Of a DNA stretch of 64,000 bases, positions 42,486 through 51,155 are shown piece after piece (position 1 is the first letter of the stretch; the number at the start of each line of letters is the position of its first letter). The position numbers and the translations under genes were made by a program. Below the pieces are notes generated by a model, which worked only from the letters and a program-made list of their open reading frames with translations, did not search any database and had not been told where the DNA came from. The DNA is from Actinoplanes solisilvae (GTDB lineage: Bacteria; Actinomycetota; Actinomycetes; Mycobacteriales; Micromonosporaceae): positions 1-64,000 of the forward strand of contig NZ_RJAC01000007.1 in assembly GCF_003999975.1 (NCBI RefSeq), in the 5' to 3' direction.

Positions 42486-42961
42486 CGGGAACCGGCCAGC
42501 GGGCGGGCGAGCATGAGCTTGCGCAGGTGGCTCATCAGGACCGGCCCGCCGAACGCCAGCCCGGCCGCGACCGGCACGCAGGCGATCGTGGCGGGGGCGG
42601 GCACGCCGAGGGCCTCGAGTGCGAAGCCGAGCCCGATCCCGGCGGCGACCAGGGCCAGGGTGAAGGCCGCGATGGCAAGCCCGCCTCGTACGCCCAGAAG
42701 GTCGTTGCGGACCTGGATGCGGGCGTGGCGCACAATCGAGATGATCAGCGCCGACAGCCCGAGGGCGTAGGCGACGCTGCCGGTGGCGACGAGCCACGGA
42801 CGGCCGCTCTCGACGGCTCCCACGAACAACAGCATGAGAACCCCGAGCGAGGGCCAGAACCAGCCGGGTACGAGATTCGCGTCGATCACCTGCTCGCGGC
42901 GGGCCCGCACCTCGGCCAGGGCCAGCTCGGCGTCGATCGGCCCGATGCGTGGAGCGTCCAT
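42482..42961 (-). CDS. Four-helix membrane protein
   Basis: 159 residues. A short acidic N-terminal region (PIDAELALAEVRARREQVIDANLVPGW) precedes four hydrophobic segments (FWPSLGVLMLLFVGAVES, WLVATGSVAYALGLSALIISIV, GGLAIAAFTLALVAAGIGLGFAL, TIACVPVAAGLAFGGPVLM). Found widely in actinobacteria next to a small winged-helix regulator, as here. Function unknown. Upstream, 42962-43203 holds no gene. Confidence 0.78.
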   Translation of the reverse strand: MDAPRIGPIDAELALAEVRARREQVIDANLVPGWFWPSLGVLMLLFVGAVESGRPWLVATGSVAYALGLSALIISIVRHARIQVRNDLLGVRGGLAIAAFTLALVAAGIGLGFALEALGVPAPATIACVPVAAGLAFGGPVLMSHLRKLMLARPLAGSR

Positions 42962-43203
42962 CGTTTCCTCCTCGGCATCAACTTGCCTACCCGGAAAGTA
43001 TGCGACTCACTTTCCTGATTGGCAAGTACTTACCTGCTTGGCTTTGGCGCCGGGTTTCGCCACCAGGAGGAAATCCGCGAGGAACGAAACGATCAACAGG
43101 ATCGGCGGGCGGATGGGGGAGGGCTGTGGATCTGGCCGTCGAGAGGGGACAACGTAGGTCACAAGGACGGTCGGCGGAATGAGCTATGAGGACGGTGGGC
43201 CGC

Positions 43204-43275
43204 GAGGAGGGCGAGTGCCGTCGGCCCGAGGAGGGCGGGAGAGCCCGGGCCGAAGAGGGCGAGAGGCGCCGGCCC
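43204..43275. repeat. Three tandem 24-bp repeats after the sigma-factor gene
   Basis: Units at 43204, 43228 and 43252, each 24 bp and opening GAGGAGGGCG or GAAGAGGGCG, closing GGCCC or GGGCC. They lie just beyond the sigma-factor stop (43283, minus strand). Unit length is eight codons, but no credible ORF includes them. Confidence 0.65.
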
Positions 43276-43282
43276 AGGGCGG

Positions 43283-43900
43283 TCAGCGGCCGGGGCCCGC
43301 GGCGGGGCGGCCGTCGCGGCGGGCCCGGCCGGGGCGGGGGCGGTCGTTGGCGTCGGGCGGGTCCATCGCGGAGCGCAGCGACTGCAACGCGTAGAAGGCC
43401 CTCGACTTCACCGTGCCCACCGGCACCCCCAGGCGCTGGGCCGTCTCGCGGGTGCTGTGGCCCTCCAGGTAGAGCTCGGCCAGGATGCGCTGGTGGGTGC
43501 GGCTCAGCGAGTGCAGCGCGACCCGCAGCGACTCCATCGCCACGACCGTCTCGGTGATGTCGTCGCCGCCGGGACCGGCCATCGACTCGATCAGTTCGAC
43601 GCCCACGGGACGCACCCGGGTGCGGCGGACCGCGTCGATGCCGACGTTGCGGGCGACCGTGAACAGCCACCGCCGGGTTCCCTCGGTGTCGGGCGGCAGG
43701 TCCTCGACCTTGCGCCAAACCCGGATCATCGTCTCCTGGAGCAGGTCCTCGGCGCTCTGCCGGCTCGACGCCGTGAAGCCGGAGAGGTAGCTGAGCAGCG
43801 CGGTGCTGTATTCCTGGTGCACCTCGGTGAGGCGGGCCGAGGCGGTCGCGGTGGGTGCCACGTCAAGTCCTCCGAACTTCCTGGTTGCTGTGCCTCTCAC
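43283..43900 (-). CDS. ECF-family RNA polymerase sigma factor
   Basis: 205 residues from GTG 43900, with GGAGGGAAAC directly upstream. Sigma2: YSTALLSYLSGF...AEDLLQETMIRVWRKVEDLPPDTEGTRRWLFTVARNVGIDAVRR. Sigma4: LHSLSRTHQRILAELYLEGHSTRETAQRLGVPVGTVKSRAFYALQSLRSAM. It resembles SigK/SigL-type factors. No anti-sigma gene follows, so control must come from elsewhere or from transcription. Confidence 0.88.
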   Translation of the reverse strand: MRGTATRKFGGLDVAPTATASARLTEVHQEYSTALLSYLSGFTASSRQSAEDLLQETMIRVWRKVEDLPPDTEGTRRWLFTVARNVGIDAVRRTRVRPVGVELIESMAGPGGDDITETVVAMESLRVALHSLSRTHQRILAELYLEGHSTRETAQRLGVPVGTVKSRAFYALQSLRSAMDPPDANDRPRPGRARRDGRPAAGPGR

Positions 43901-44078
43901 GTTTCCCTCCAGGGCCCCCGGGCCGAACCCGTGCGGCACCCTGGTCGGCGCACGGGGGTTGCCCTGGGGTGTGTCCGAGGCCACCCGGCGCACCCAGCTT
44001 TGGACTTGCGGGTCCATTTTTCGGACGCCACAGTTGCCGCCGTAACCGGCCCACGGGGGGCCGGAGAGGAGCGCCACG

Positions 44079-45173
44079 ATGAACCAGTACTACCTGCTCG
44101 GCCGGTCCGGTCTGCGCGTCAGCCGCCTCGCCCTGGGCACCATGAACTTCGGCGTCGACGGTTTCCACAAGGCATACGGAAAGACCGCGGAGGAGGCCGA
44201 GCCGATCTTCCGCGCGTACGTGGAGGCGGGCGGCAACTTCATCGACACGGCCGACTTCTACACCGCCGGCGAGAGCGAGCGGATCCTCGGCGGCCTGATC
44301 AAGAAGATGGGCAACCGGGAGCGCATGGTGCTGACCGGCAAGTTCACCAACAGCATCGACCCCAGCGACCCGAACGCCAGCGGCAACGGCCGCAAGCACA
44401 TCGTGCGGGCCGTCGAGGCGTCGCTCAAGCGGCTCGGCACCGACTACCTCGACCTCTACCTGCTGCACACCTGGGACCGGATCACCCCCGTCGAGGAGGT
44501 CGTGCGGACCCTCGACGACCTCGTGCGGGCCGGCAAGATCCGCCACGGCGGCCTGTCGGACACCCCGGCCTGGTACGCCGCCCGCGCGCAGAGCTACGCC
44601 GAGGCGCACGCGATGAGCCCGCTGGTGACCGTGCAGCTGCCGTACTCGCTGGTGACCCGAGACATCGAGGCCGAGTTCGTGCCGATGGCCCAGAACCTGG
44701 GCATGGGCGTCATGGTGTGGAGCCCGATCGCCAGCGGCCTGCTCACCGGCAAGTACAAGCGCTCCGGCGACGGCCTCGACGGCAGCGGCCGCCTGACCAA
44801 CCCCGAGGTCGGCGGGGCGCCCGTCTCGGAGCACAATTGGCAGGTCGTCGAGGCCTTGGAGAGCGTCGCGGCCGACCTCGGCCGGTCGATGGCCCAGGTC
44901 GCCATCAACTGGGTCGCCACCCAGCCCGGTGTCGCCTCGGTCGTGATGGGCGCCAGCAGCGCGGGTCAGGTGGAGAGCAACATGGCCGCGCTCGACTTCG
45001 AGATCCCGGCCGACGCCCGCCGCCGGCTGAACGAGGTCAGCGCCGTCCCGGCGGCGCTGCCGTACGCCATGTTCACCCCGGAGTACCAGAGCTGGATCGT
45101 CAGCCCCGGCCTGGGCATCGGCGACAAGCCGGCCGGATACCACGAGCCGGTCTACAACGGCGTCAAGGCCTGA
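44079..45173 (+). CDS. Aldo/keto reductase
   Basis: 364 residues. AKR barrel motifs: RVSRLALGTMNFG, NFIDTADFYTAGESERILG (catalytic Asp and Tyr), VLTGKF (Lys), LDLYLLHTWD (His), WSPIASGLLTGKY and SMAQVAINWVATQPGVASVVMGASS. NADPH-dependent carbonyl reduction is expected. ATG 44079 with GGAGAGGAG upstream. The TetR gene follows 90 bp later on the same strand. Confidence 0.92.
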   Translation: MNQYYLLGRSGLRVSRLALGTMNFGVDGFHKAYGKTAEEAEPIFRAYVEAGGNFIDTADFYTAGESERILGGLIKKMGNRERMVLTGKFTNSIDPSDPNASGNGRKHIVRAVEASLKRLGTDYLDLYLLHTWDRITPVEEVVRTLDDLVRAGKIRHGGLSDTPAWYAARAQSYAEAHAMSPLVTVQLPYSLVTRDIEAEFVPMAQNLGMGVMVWSPIASGLLTGKYKRSGDGLDGSGRLTNPEVGGAPVSEHNWQVVEALESVAADLGRSMAQVAINWVATQPGVASVVMGASSAGQVESNMAALDFEIPADARRRLNEVSAVPAALPYAMFTPEYQSWIVSPGLGIGDKPAGYHEPVYNGVKA

Positions 45174-45262
45174 TGCGAGCCCGCCCGGAGCGCCGGACCG
45201 GGATGCCGTCCGGCCCCGGGGCGTGGCACCATCGAATCGGCCCACGAAACCGAGGTGCGACG

Positions 45263-45865
45263 ATGCCGACCCTGTCCCGACCGCTGACCCGCAAGGGCGA
45301 GCAGACGCGCGAGCGCATCGTGCTCGGCGCCGCGGCCGAGGTGCTCGAGCGCGGCGTCGAAGAGGTGCGCCTCGAAGACGTGATGGCCCGCACAGCCACC
45401 AGCAAGAGCCAGCTCTTCCACTACTTCCCGGGCGGCCGGGAAGAGATCCTGCTGGCCGTCGTGCGCCACGAGACCTCCCGCGCCCTGGCCGATCAGACGC
45501 CGATGCTGCAACAGCTCGACTCGTGGGAGGGCTGGCAGCGCTGGCGCGACAACCTCATCGACTGGTATCTGAAGCGTGGCCTGCGCTGCCCGCTGCTGGG
45601 CCTGCTCGGCGCCGACGCGACCCGCCGCATGCCCGAGGCCCAGGCCGTCATGACCGCGTTCATGGTCGACTGGCAGGCCGCGCTGACCGACGGGCTGCGT
45701 CGCCTGCGGGCCGGCGGTGCGGTCCCGCCCGGCCTCGACGTCGAGCAGGCCGGGGCGGCGCTGCTGGCCGGCATCCAGGGCGGTGTCCTCATGATGATCA
45801 CCACGAACCGCATCGACTTCCTCGAAGCCGCCCTCGACCAGGCCGCCGTGGGTCTGCGCGCCTGA
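45263..45865 (+). CDS. TetR-family regulator
   Basis: 200 residues from ATG 45263 with GAGGTG upstream. HTH: KGEQTRERIVLGAAAEVLERGVEEVRLEDVMARTATSKSQLFHYFPGGREEILLAVVRHE. C-terminal region of TetR_C type with QGGVLMMITTNRIDFLEAALDQAAVGL. Clearly paralogous to the regulator at 62876 (shared TATSKSQLFHYFP and C-terminal pattern). May control the adjacent reductase. Confidence 0.88.
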   Translation: MPTLSRPLTRKGEQTRERIVLGAAAEVLERGVEEVRLEDVMARTATSKSQLFHYFPGGREEILLAVVRHETSRALADQTPMLQQLDSWEGWQRWRDNLIDWYLKRGLRCPLLGLLGADATRRMPEAQAVMTAFMVDWQAALTDGLRRLRAGGAVPPGLDVEQAGAALLAGIQGGVLMMITTNRIDFLEAALDQAAVGLRA

Positions 45866-45929
45866 CGAGCTCAGCGCAGCCTGACGAGCTCAGCGCAGCC
45901 TGACGACCTCAGCGGGGCCTGACGAGCTG
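45861..45929. repeat. Tandem 19-bp repeats overlapping the TetR stop codon
   Basis: CCTGACGAGCTCAGCGCAG at 45861-45879 and 45880-45898 are identical, a third copy (45899-45917) has a few changes, and a fourth is partial. The TGA of the TetR gene is inside the first unit. 45930-45999 holds no gene. Confidence 0.75.
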
Positions 45930-45999
45930 GCTCGCTGCACGCGCGAGCCGGACCTGTGAGCGTTTCGGAAGTGGGGGCGAGCCTGACCCCCGTACGGGA

Positions 46000-46533
46000 T
46001 CAGTGGGGGCTGACCTTGACCCGGGCCTCGGCCCAGGCCGCCGCGCCGATCGTGTCGAGGATGCGCTGCTGACCGGCCGCGTCCTGGTGGTCGATGAACA
46101 GCACCCCGTCGAGATGGTCGGTCTCGTGCTGCAGGCAGCGGGCCAGCAAACCCGCGCCCACGACCTGAACCGGGTCGCCGTGCTTGGTCAGACCGCGCGC
46201 CACCACGTTCAGGCGCCGCTTGGTGTCCAGATAGATGCCCGGGATCGACAGGCAGCCCTCGGGCCCGTCCTGCTCCTCGTCGTCGGGGAACTCCAGGCCC
46301 GGGTTGACCAGGTGGTCGAGCTGCTTGTCGTTGCCCGGCAGGTCGGGGTTGATGGCGAAGACGCGCAGGCCGACCCCGATCTGGGGCGCGGCCAGACCGG
46401 CCCCGCGCGACTGGGCGAGCGTCTCACCGAGGTCGTCGACGAGCCTGTGCAGCTCGGCGTCGAAAACGGTCACCGGCTCGGCGACCTGACGCAGCACCGG
46501 GTCGCCGACCTTGCGAATGGAAATCACGGTCAT
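46000..46533 (-). CDS. def: Peptide deformylase
   Basis: 177 residues from ATG 46533 (GGAGG upstream). Removes the N-formyl group from nascent proteins. All three signature motifs are present: GAGLAAPQIG, EGCLSIPG and LQHETDHLDG, supplying the metal ligands Cys and two His and the catalytic Glu. The Gly-Ala-Gly start and the EGCLS form fit type I enzymes. It stands alone, without fmt, so may be an additional copy. Confidence 0.94.
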   Translation of the reverse strand: MTVISIRKVGDPVLRQVAEPVTVFDAELHRLVDDLGETLAQSRGAGLAAPQIGVGLRVFAINPDLPGNDKQLDHLVNPGLEFPDDEEQDGPEGCLSIPGIYLDTKRRLNVVARGLTKHGDPVQVVGAGLLARCLQHETDHLDGVLFIDHQDAAGQQRILDTIGAAAWAEARVKVSPH

Positions 46534-46700
46534 GGAGCACCTCCGTGGATCGACGGTAGCGAAGTCAACCGATCCGACGTTTTCCGGTCCGCCCGGTTCA
46601 GCATGTGAGATCCGGCACCACGGCCGGGGCCCGTACCGGTGAACTGACCCCTCTTCCGGTCGTCGTAGGCGCTGGAACCCGAGGGAAGGCACGCTAGATC

Positions 46701-46859
46701 ATGCGACTCCGCAACGCCCACGACTGGCCCGTCCGCGGCGCCCGCCGCCCCGCCGCCGCTCGCTGCCCCGTCACGTTCCGGCTGAGGCACGCCACCCTGC
46801 TGGCCGCCCGCCGGTCCCCACGCTGCCGTGACGCCGCCCGGCGGCTGTTCCTGTCATGA
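46701..46859 (+). CDS. Short Arg-rich ORF coupled to the sugar kinase start
   Basis: 52 residues, ATG 46701 to TGA 46857-46859, overlapping the kinase ATG by ATGA. Nearly a quarter Arg (MRLRNAHDWPVRGARRPAAA...). AAGG lies 12 nt upstream. It may be a real small protein or an upstream ORF that couples ribosomes into the kinase gene; composition alone cannot decide. Confidence 0.35.
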   Translation: MRLRNAHDWPVRGARRPAAARCPVTFRLRHATLLAARRSPRCRDAARRLFLS

Positions 46860-47695
46860 GCATCGCCTTCGTCGGGCGCGCCAACGTCGACCTCACCCTG
46901 CGCATCTCGCACCGGCCCGGCCCCGGCCGCGCGGTCTTCGCCCCGCCCCTGATTCCCACGCCCGGGGGCAAGAGCCTCAATCAGGCGTACGCGGCCGCGC
47001 GCCTCGGTGGCGACGCCGCGCTGATCGCCGGTGCGGGCGACGACGACTGGGGCCTGATGCTGCACCGAACCCTGACCCGGGCGGGCGTGAACCTGGACGG
47101 TTTCCGCATCGTGCCCGGCGTGGCCACCGGAGCCGCGGTCGTCGAGGTCACCCCCGACGGCGAGTCGTACGTCGTGCTCGCCCCGTCGGCCGACCTCACC
47201 GGCGACGACGTGAGCCGGGCCCTCACCGCCCGCCCGGCCCCGATCGTGGTCGCCCAGCTCGACCTGCCGTGGGCGCCGCTGCTGGCCCTGCTCGAGCTGC
47301 CCCGCCCGCGGATCCTGATCGGCAACCTCGTGCCGCACCCCGACTTCGACCTGTCCACGCTCGATGTCTTCGTCGTCAACGAGTACGAGGCCGCCGCCGC
47401 GCTCGGTGTCACGGCGATCGCGGCCGACCGGGCGGCGGCCGCGCTGCGCGACCGGGGCATCCCGTCGGTGGTCGTGACGGCCGGGCCGCGTGGGGCAGCG
47501 TACGCGGGGAAGGCGGAAACCGGCACCGTGGCCGCACCCCGGGTGGACGCCGTCGACACGACCGGCGCCGGCGACGCGTTCCTCGGCGCCCTGGCCGTGC
47601 ACCTCGACCAGGGCGAGCCGCTGGCCGACGCCGTGATCGCGGCGGTGCGCGTCGGCAGCCGGGCCGTCACCCAGCCCGGCTCCCTGCTCGACTGA
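46856..47695 (+). CDS. PfkB-family sugar kinase (ribokinase-like)
   Basis: 279 residues. Opening FVGRANVDLTLRI, substrate turn PTPGGKSLNQAYAAARLGGDAALIAGAGDDDWG (GG motif), VFVVNEYEAAAALG, and the C-terminal signature VDTTGAGDAFLGAL with the catalytic Asp. Phosphorylates a sugar or nucleoside using ATP. Ribokinase is the nearest group, but substrate residues are not decisive. Starts within the ATGA overlap of a 52-aa ORF. Confidence 0.88.
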   Translation: MSIAFVGRANVDLTLRISHRPGPGRAVFAPPLIPTPGGKSLNQAYAAARLGGDAALIAGAGDDDWGLMLHRTLTRAGVNLDGFRIVPGVATGAAVVEVTPDGESYVVLAPSADLTGDDVSRALTARPAPIVVAQLDLPWAPLLALLELPRPRILIGNLVPHPDFDLSTLDVFVVNEYEAAAALGVTAIAADRAAAALRDRGIPSVVVTAGPRGAAYAGKAETGTVAAPRVDAVDTTGAGDAFLGALAVHLDQGEPLADAVIAAVRVGSRAVTQPGSLLD

Positions 47696-47729
47696 CCTCG
47701 GCCGCCCCTTCTGGCCGCGCGGTCCCTGG

Positions 47730-48317
47730 TCAGCCGTTGACGCCGGCCGCCTCGGCCAGATACGCGCCGTACCGGGCCGGCCAGTCGGCGCCGCTCGGCT
47801 CGCCGTGCGTCTCGGCGGCCTCGCGCAGGGCCTGCTCGAGGTCGCCGACCGTGCGGTAGACGACCTGCGTTATCCGGCCCGGGTGCCGCTCGGTGACCTC
47901 CTGCAGCACGAACAGGTTCCCGTCCGGGTCGGTGAACGACGCGAACGAGCTGTACGACCGTCGCCCGGGCGCGAACCCGGGCACCCGGTCCGTGGTGCCC
48001 GCGTGGTGGAACACGCCTCCCGCGTCGTGGAAGACCTCGCTGACCTCGATCCCGCGGCCGACCAGCTCCTTGCGGGCGACGTCGAGGTCGTCGACGACCA
48101 GCAGCACGCTCTGCGACGTGCCCGGGGCCTCCTCGGTGATCCCGCTCCCGATGATGATCGACGTCGGTGACCCCGGCGGCGTGAAGTGCACGATCCGGAA
48201 CCCGCCGGGTCCCTTGTGGTCGGCCTGCTCCTTGAACCCGGCCCGGTTGTAGAACTCCCGGGCCCGCTCCACATCCGACACCGGCAGAACCACGACCTCG
48301 ATCCTGAAGTCCACCAT
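47730..48317 (-). CDS. VOC-superfamily protein with C-terminal extension
   Basis: 195 residues from ATG 48317 (GAGGAG upstream). The first 150 residues closely match the protein at 23445 (VVVLPVSDVERAREFY, FRIVHFTPPGS, GIEVSEVFHDAGGVFHHAG, PGRRSYSSFASFTDPDGN). The last 45 (VVYRTVGDLEQALREAAETHGEPSGADWPARYGAYLAEAAG) are an extra helical tail. Probable small-molecule binding or resistance role. Confidence 0.86.
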   Translation of the reverse strand: MVDFRIEVVVLPVSDVERAREFYNRAGFKEQADHKGPGGFRIVHFTPPGSPTSIIIGSGITEEAPGTSQSVLLVVDDLDVARKELVGRGIEVSEVFHDAGGVFHHAGTTDRVPGFAPGRRSYSSFASFTDPDGNLFVLQEVTERHPGRITQVVYRTVGDLEQALREAAETHGEPSGADWPARYGAYLAEAAGVNG

Positions 48318-48556
48318 CGCCCGCTCCTCGCTGTGCTCGTCCTGGCGTCCTGCCCCGGCTCTCGCGCGCCGCCGGCCTCGCGCGCCCCAGGATCGAACCC
48401 TGGCCCCGACCCGGGCCGACCAGCCCGGGGTGCTGCGCGTCACCCGGAGTGAACCACCGGGGCGGGCGCCGCGTCGGTTCGAATCCGTTTGCCCGGGCGG
48501 GCCCGCAATGGCATCATCGCGGCCATGATCAAGAGAATCGAGCCCTCCGCCCGCCG

Positions 48557-49672
48557 GTGAGCGAGACGCCCGAGCCTGGACTGCTCGGACCCCCGACCAC
48601 CCTGTTCGACCACGCCTTGCGCCTTCGTCGAGAACACCCCGACGAGCCCCTGCCGCGCGACGGCTACCCGTTTCCGGACGAGGAGCGTCACCGCTCACGA
48701 ACCCGTCCGACCGCGGACGATCCTCGCCGCGCGGGAGCCGACGTCGCCGCCGTCCTCGATCGGCATTTCGGCCGATCCGACTCGCAACCGAGCGAGCTGG
48801 CCGACGCGTTTCACGACCTGTACGTCCCCATTCACCGCAACGAGCACATCGCGGCCGCGGCTCTGCGCGCGAACCGCAAGCGGGTGCGGCGAACCGGCCG
48901 CTGGCTGGTGCGGCACAGCACCGACCGATGCGCCGCCACGGTGGGGCTCGCGCTGCTGGCCGCCGACTGGGATGAACGCGACATCTCCCTGATTCAGGTG
49001 ATCGGCCTGCTGTCGAACCATTTCGGGCCGCTGGCCGCGGACGCGCTGCAACGTCGCCGCGGAGGCGAAGAGGCCCTGCAGTGGCTGGCCGAGCGCGTCG
49101 CCGGTTGGGGCCGGGTCTACGTCATCGAGGCGTTGTGCCGTCGTGGGGTCCACAGCTCTCGATCGTGGCTGCTCCGTCACGCCTGCGACGGTGACTACCT
49201 CAACGGCTACTTCGCCGGCCAGGTCGCCACCGCGGCCCACCTGCACGCGGCGATCACCGGCCCCGATGTCGACGACGAGCTGATCGATCACACCGGCCTG
49301 CTCCTGAGCACGATGGCCGACTGCGGCGGCATGGGCAGGACACTGCAGCACTACCCGCCGGCACCCACCGTGCTAGCAGCGCACGCCGCCTACCTTTTCC
49401 GGCAGACGCCCACCTGGAACCGGTACGTCGTAGCCGCGACCCTCGCCGACCACCTGGCCGCCAAGCCGGCGAACCGGTCCGGATGCACCGCAGAGGAGCG
49501 GGACGATGTCGTGCGGCAGTACCTCGCCGCGCTGGAGCAGCCCGACTGGGTGGCGGTAGCACGCGCGGGTCTCGACCCGGCCGGTGAATTCGGCGTCTGG
49601 TTCGCCGGCAACGTGGCAGCGCGACTGCGTCTGAGCGCATTCGTTGATCAAGCAGGAGGTGATGACCGATGA
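48557..49672 (+). CDS. Hypothetical helical-repeat protein upstream of an ankyrin protein
   Basis: 371 residues from GTG 48557, the best start for sequence quality though without a ribosome site. All-helical, with repeated Ala/Arg helices suggesting a HEAT-like solenoid (AAAALRANRKRVRRTGRWLVRHSTDRCAATVGLALLAADWDERD...). No motif recognised. An 11-codon ORF (48525-48560) ends in GTGA at its start. Its own stop overlaps the ankyrin start, so the two act together. Confidence 0.68.
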   Translation: MSETPEPGLLGPPTTLFDHALRLRREHPDEPLPRDGYPFPDEERHRSRTRPTADDPRRAGADVAAVLDRHFGRSDSQPSELADAFHDLYVPIHRNEHIAAAALRANRKRVRRTGRWLVRHSTDRCAATVGLALLAADWDERDISLIQVIGLLSNHFGPLAADALQRRRGGEEALQWLAERVAGWGRVYVIEALCRRGVHSSRSWLLRHACDGDYLNGYFAGQVATAAHLHAAITGPDVDDELIDHTGLLLSTMADCGGMGRTLQHYPPAPTVLAAHAAYLFRQTPTWNRYVVAATLADHLAAKPANRSGCTAEERDDVVRQYLAALEQPDWVAVARAGLDPAGEFGVWFAGNVAARLRLSAFVDQAGGDDR

Positions 49673-50838
49673 ACGAGGCCGCGGATCACGACCTGATCGA
49701 AGCGGTGCGGGCCGGCGACAAGGCCGCCGTCGAGCGGGCGCTGGCGGACGGGGCGGACCCGGATGCCGCGGTGGATCGCCGCCGCGCGTCGGTGCTCATC
49801 GAGGCTGCGCGCGGCGGCCGGCTGGGAATCGTCAGAGCTCTCGTGGAGGCGGGCGCAAGCGTCGGACCGTTCGGCCAGTTCGGCGTGTCACCGCTGCGCG
49901 TGGCGATGCTGCAGGCACACGCCGACGTGGCGGAACACCTGATCGCTCACGGCGCCCTCCCACTGGAACCCACGAGAAGGACGAGCCTGCTGACGGAAGC
50001 CGTGACCTACACGAGGCACCGTCCCCGGCCCGCCGCCCTGGCCATGCTGCGGGTGCTGCTGGAAGCGGGTGCGACGCCCCTGCCCGGCGAGGAGACGCCG
50101 CTGATCACCGCGGTCATGCAACCGGTCGCCCCCGCGGTCCTGCGCCTCCTGTTCGCGCAGGGCGCCGACGCCGACCAACTGCGTTCCGACGGCACACCGG
50201 CGATCGTCGTGGCCGCCCGGCGCGGAGACCACGCCGCCGTGGACACGCTTCTGCTGGCCGGCGCGGATGTGAACGCGGGCGACCGGCAGGGGCGGACGGC
50301 GCTGATGCACGCGGTCGAACGCAACGAGCAACGGGTCATCGCCGTCCTGCGGGAGGCCGGTGCGGCCGTTGACACCGTCAGCGCCGACGGAATGACCGCG
50401 CTGCGACTGGCTCAGGGCTGGCACCGCCAGAACGTCCAGTTCATGCTCGGCGAAATGCGAGTCGGTATGGACGACGTGCCGATCGTGCGTACCGTCGTGC
50501 GGATCAGCCCGGTCGGCGTCCGGCTCGCCGGTGATCCGCCGATGTTCCGGCTGATGGCGAGCGTCATCGATGTCGTACTGGACGATCTGGGCGACGACGA
50601 GTGGGCGGTCCGCAGCGGTTCGAGCACCGAAACGGCGAGGGCCGTCGCCCAGCGGTTCCGCGACGACATCGCCCCGGGCCTTCATGCGTCGTGGTTCGAG
50701 CTGGAGGTCACCGCGCACGAGTTCGCCGCCGCCCGCTCGGCCCTTCTCGAACTCGCTTACGGCACTACGCCCGGCGGTGTGAGCAGGCTGGAGATCGTCG
50801 ATCTGCTCGAGGAGATCGAGCGGCAACTCGGTCGCTAG
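49669..50838 (+). CDS. Ankyrin-repeat protein
   Basis: 389 residues; ATG 49669 overlaps the previous stop (ATGA), with AGGAGGTGAT upstream. About seven ankyrin repeats in residues 1-260, e.g. DHDLIEAVRAGDKAAVERALADGADPD and TPAIVVAARRGDHAAVDTLLLAGADVN. A separate C-terminal alpha/beta domain (about 275-389) follows. Ankyrins mediate protein binding, so it may scaffold the coupled helical-repeat protein. Stop shares CTAG with the next minus-strand stop. Confidence 0.85.
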   Translation: MNEAADHDLIEAVRAGDKAAVERALADGADPDAAVDRRRASVLIEAARGGRLGIVRALVEAGASVGPFGQFGVSPLRVAMLQAHADVAEHLIAHGALPLEPTRRTSLLTEAVTYTRHRPRPAALAMLRVLLEAGATPLPGEETPLITAVMQPVAPAVLRLLFAQGADADQLRSDGTPAIVVAARRGDHAAVDTLLLAGADVNAGDRQGRTALMHAVERNEQRVIAVLREAGAAVDTVSADGMTALRLAQGWHRQNVQFMLGEMRVGMDDVPIVRTVVRISPVGVRLAGDPPMFRLMASVIDVVLDDLGDDEWAVRSGSSTETARAVAQRFRDDIAPGLHASWFELEVTAHEFAAARSALLELAYGTTPGGVSRLEIVDLLEEIERQLGR

Positions 50839-51020
50839 CCGCCGCCGGTGATGGCGGCCACCTGGACCGGGCTCATCGCGTCGGACGGGCGGTCCTGCAC
50901 CGTGCGGGTGTCGACCGTCTCGGCCGTGTCGGAGGGCAGGACCCGGGCGGGCAGGCGGCCGAAGCGCTCGCGCCGCTCCTGTTCCAGGTCGGATGTCGTC
51001 AGGTTGTCGTCCTTCCCCAT
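50835..51020 (-). CDS. Small conserved-looking acidic protein
   Basis: 61 residues from ATG 51020. Pattern MGKDDNLTTSDLEQERRERFGRLPARVLPSDTAETVDT, then a flexible tail. This 'ERRERFGxLPxRV' layout is familiar from small orphan actinobacterial proteins of unknown role. Convergent with the ankyrin gene, sharing CTAG for both stops, and divergent from the oxidoreductase. Confidence 0.6.
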   Translation of the reverse strand: MGKDDNLTTSDLEQERRERFGRLPARVLPSDTAETVDTRTVQDRPSDAMSPVQVAAITGGG

Positions 51021-51155
51021 CTCGTCATTGAACCGCACCGGTGCTCGCCGCGACAGCTGTCGCGGCAGCCCGGGATCGAAGGCCGCACCCTGGTGGCAGG
51101 TGACCAGTGACTCGACCGGGTGCCCAAGAAGGCGTCGGGGGTCAATCATTGAGGC

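Noticed and set aside
42987..43718. Long minus-strand frame over the 24-bp repeats and sigma-factor gene
   Set aside because: Pro/Arg-rich shadow of the sigma-factor frame; the sigma2/sigma4 motifs are in the neighbouring frame with a good start.
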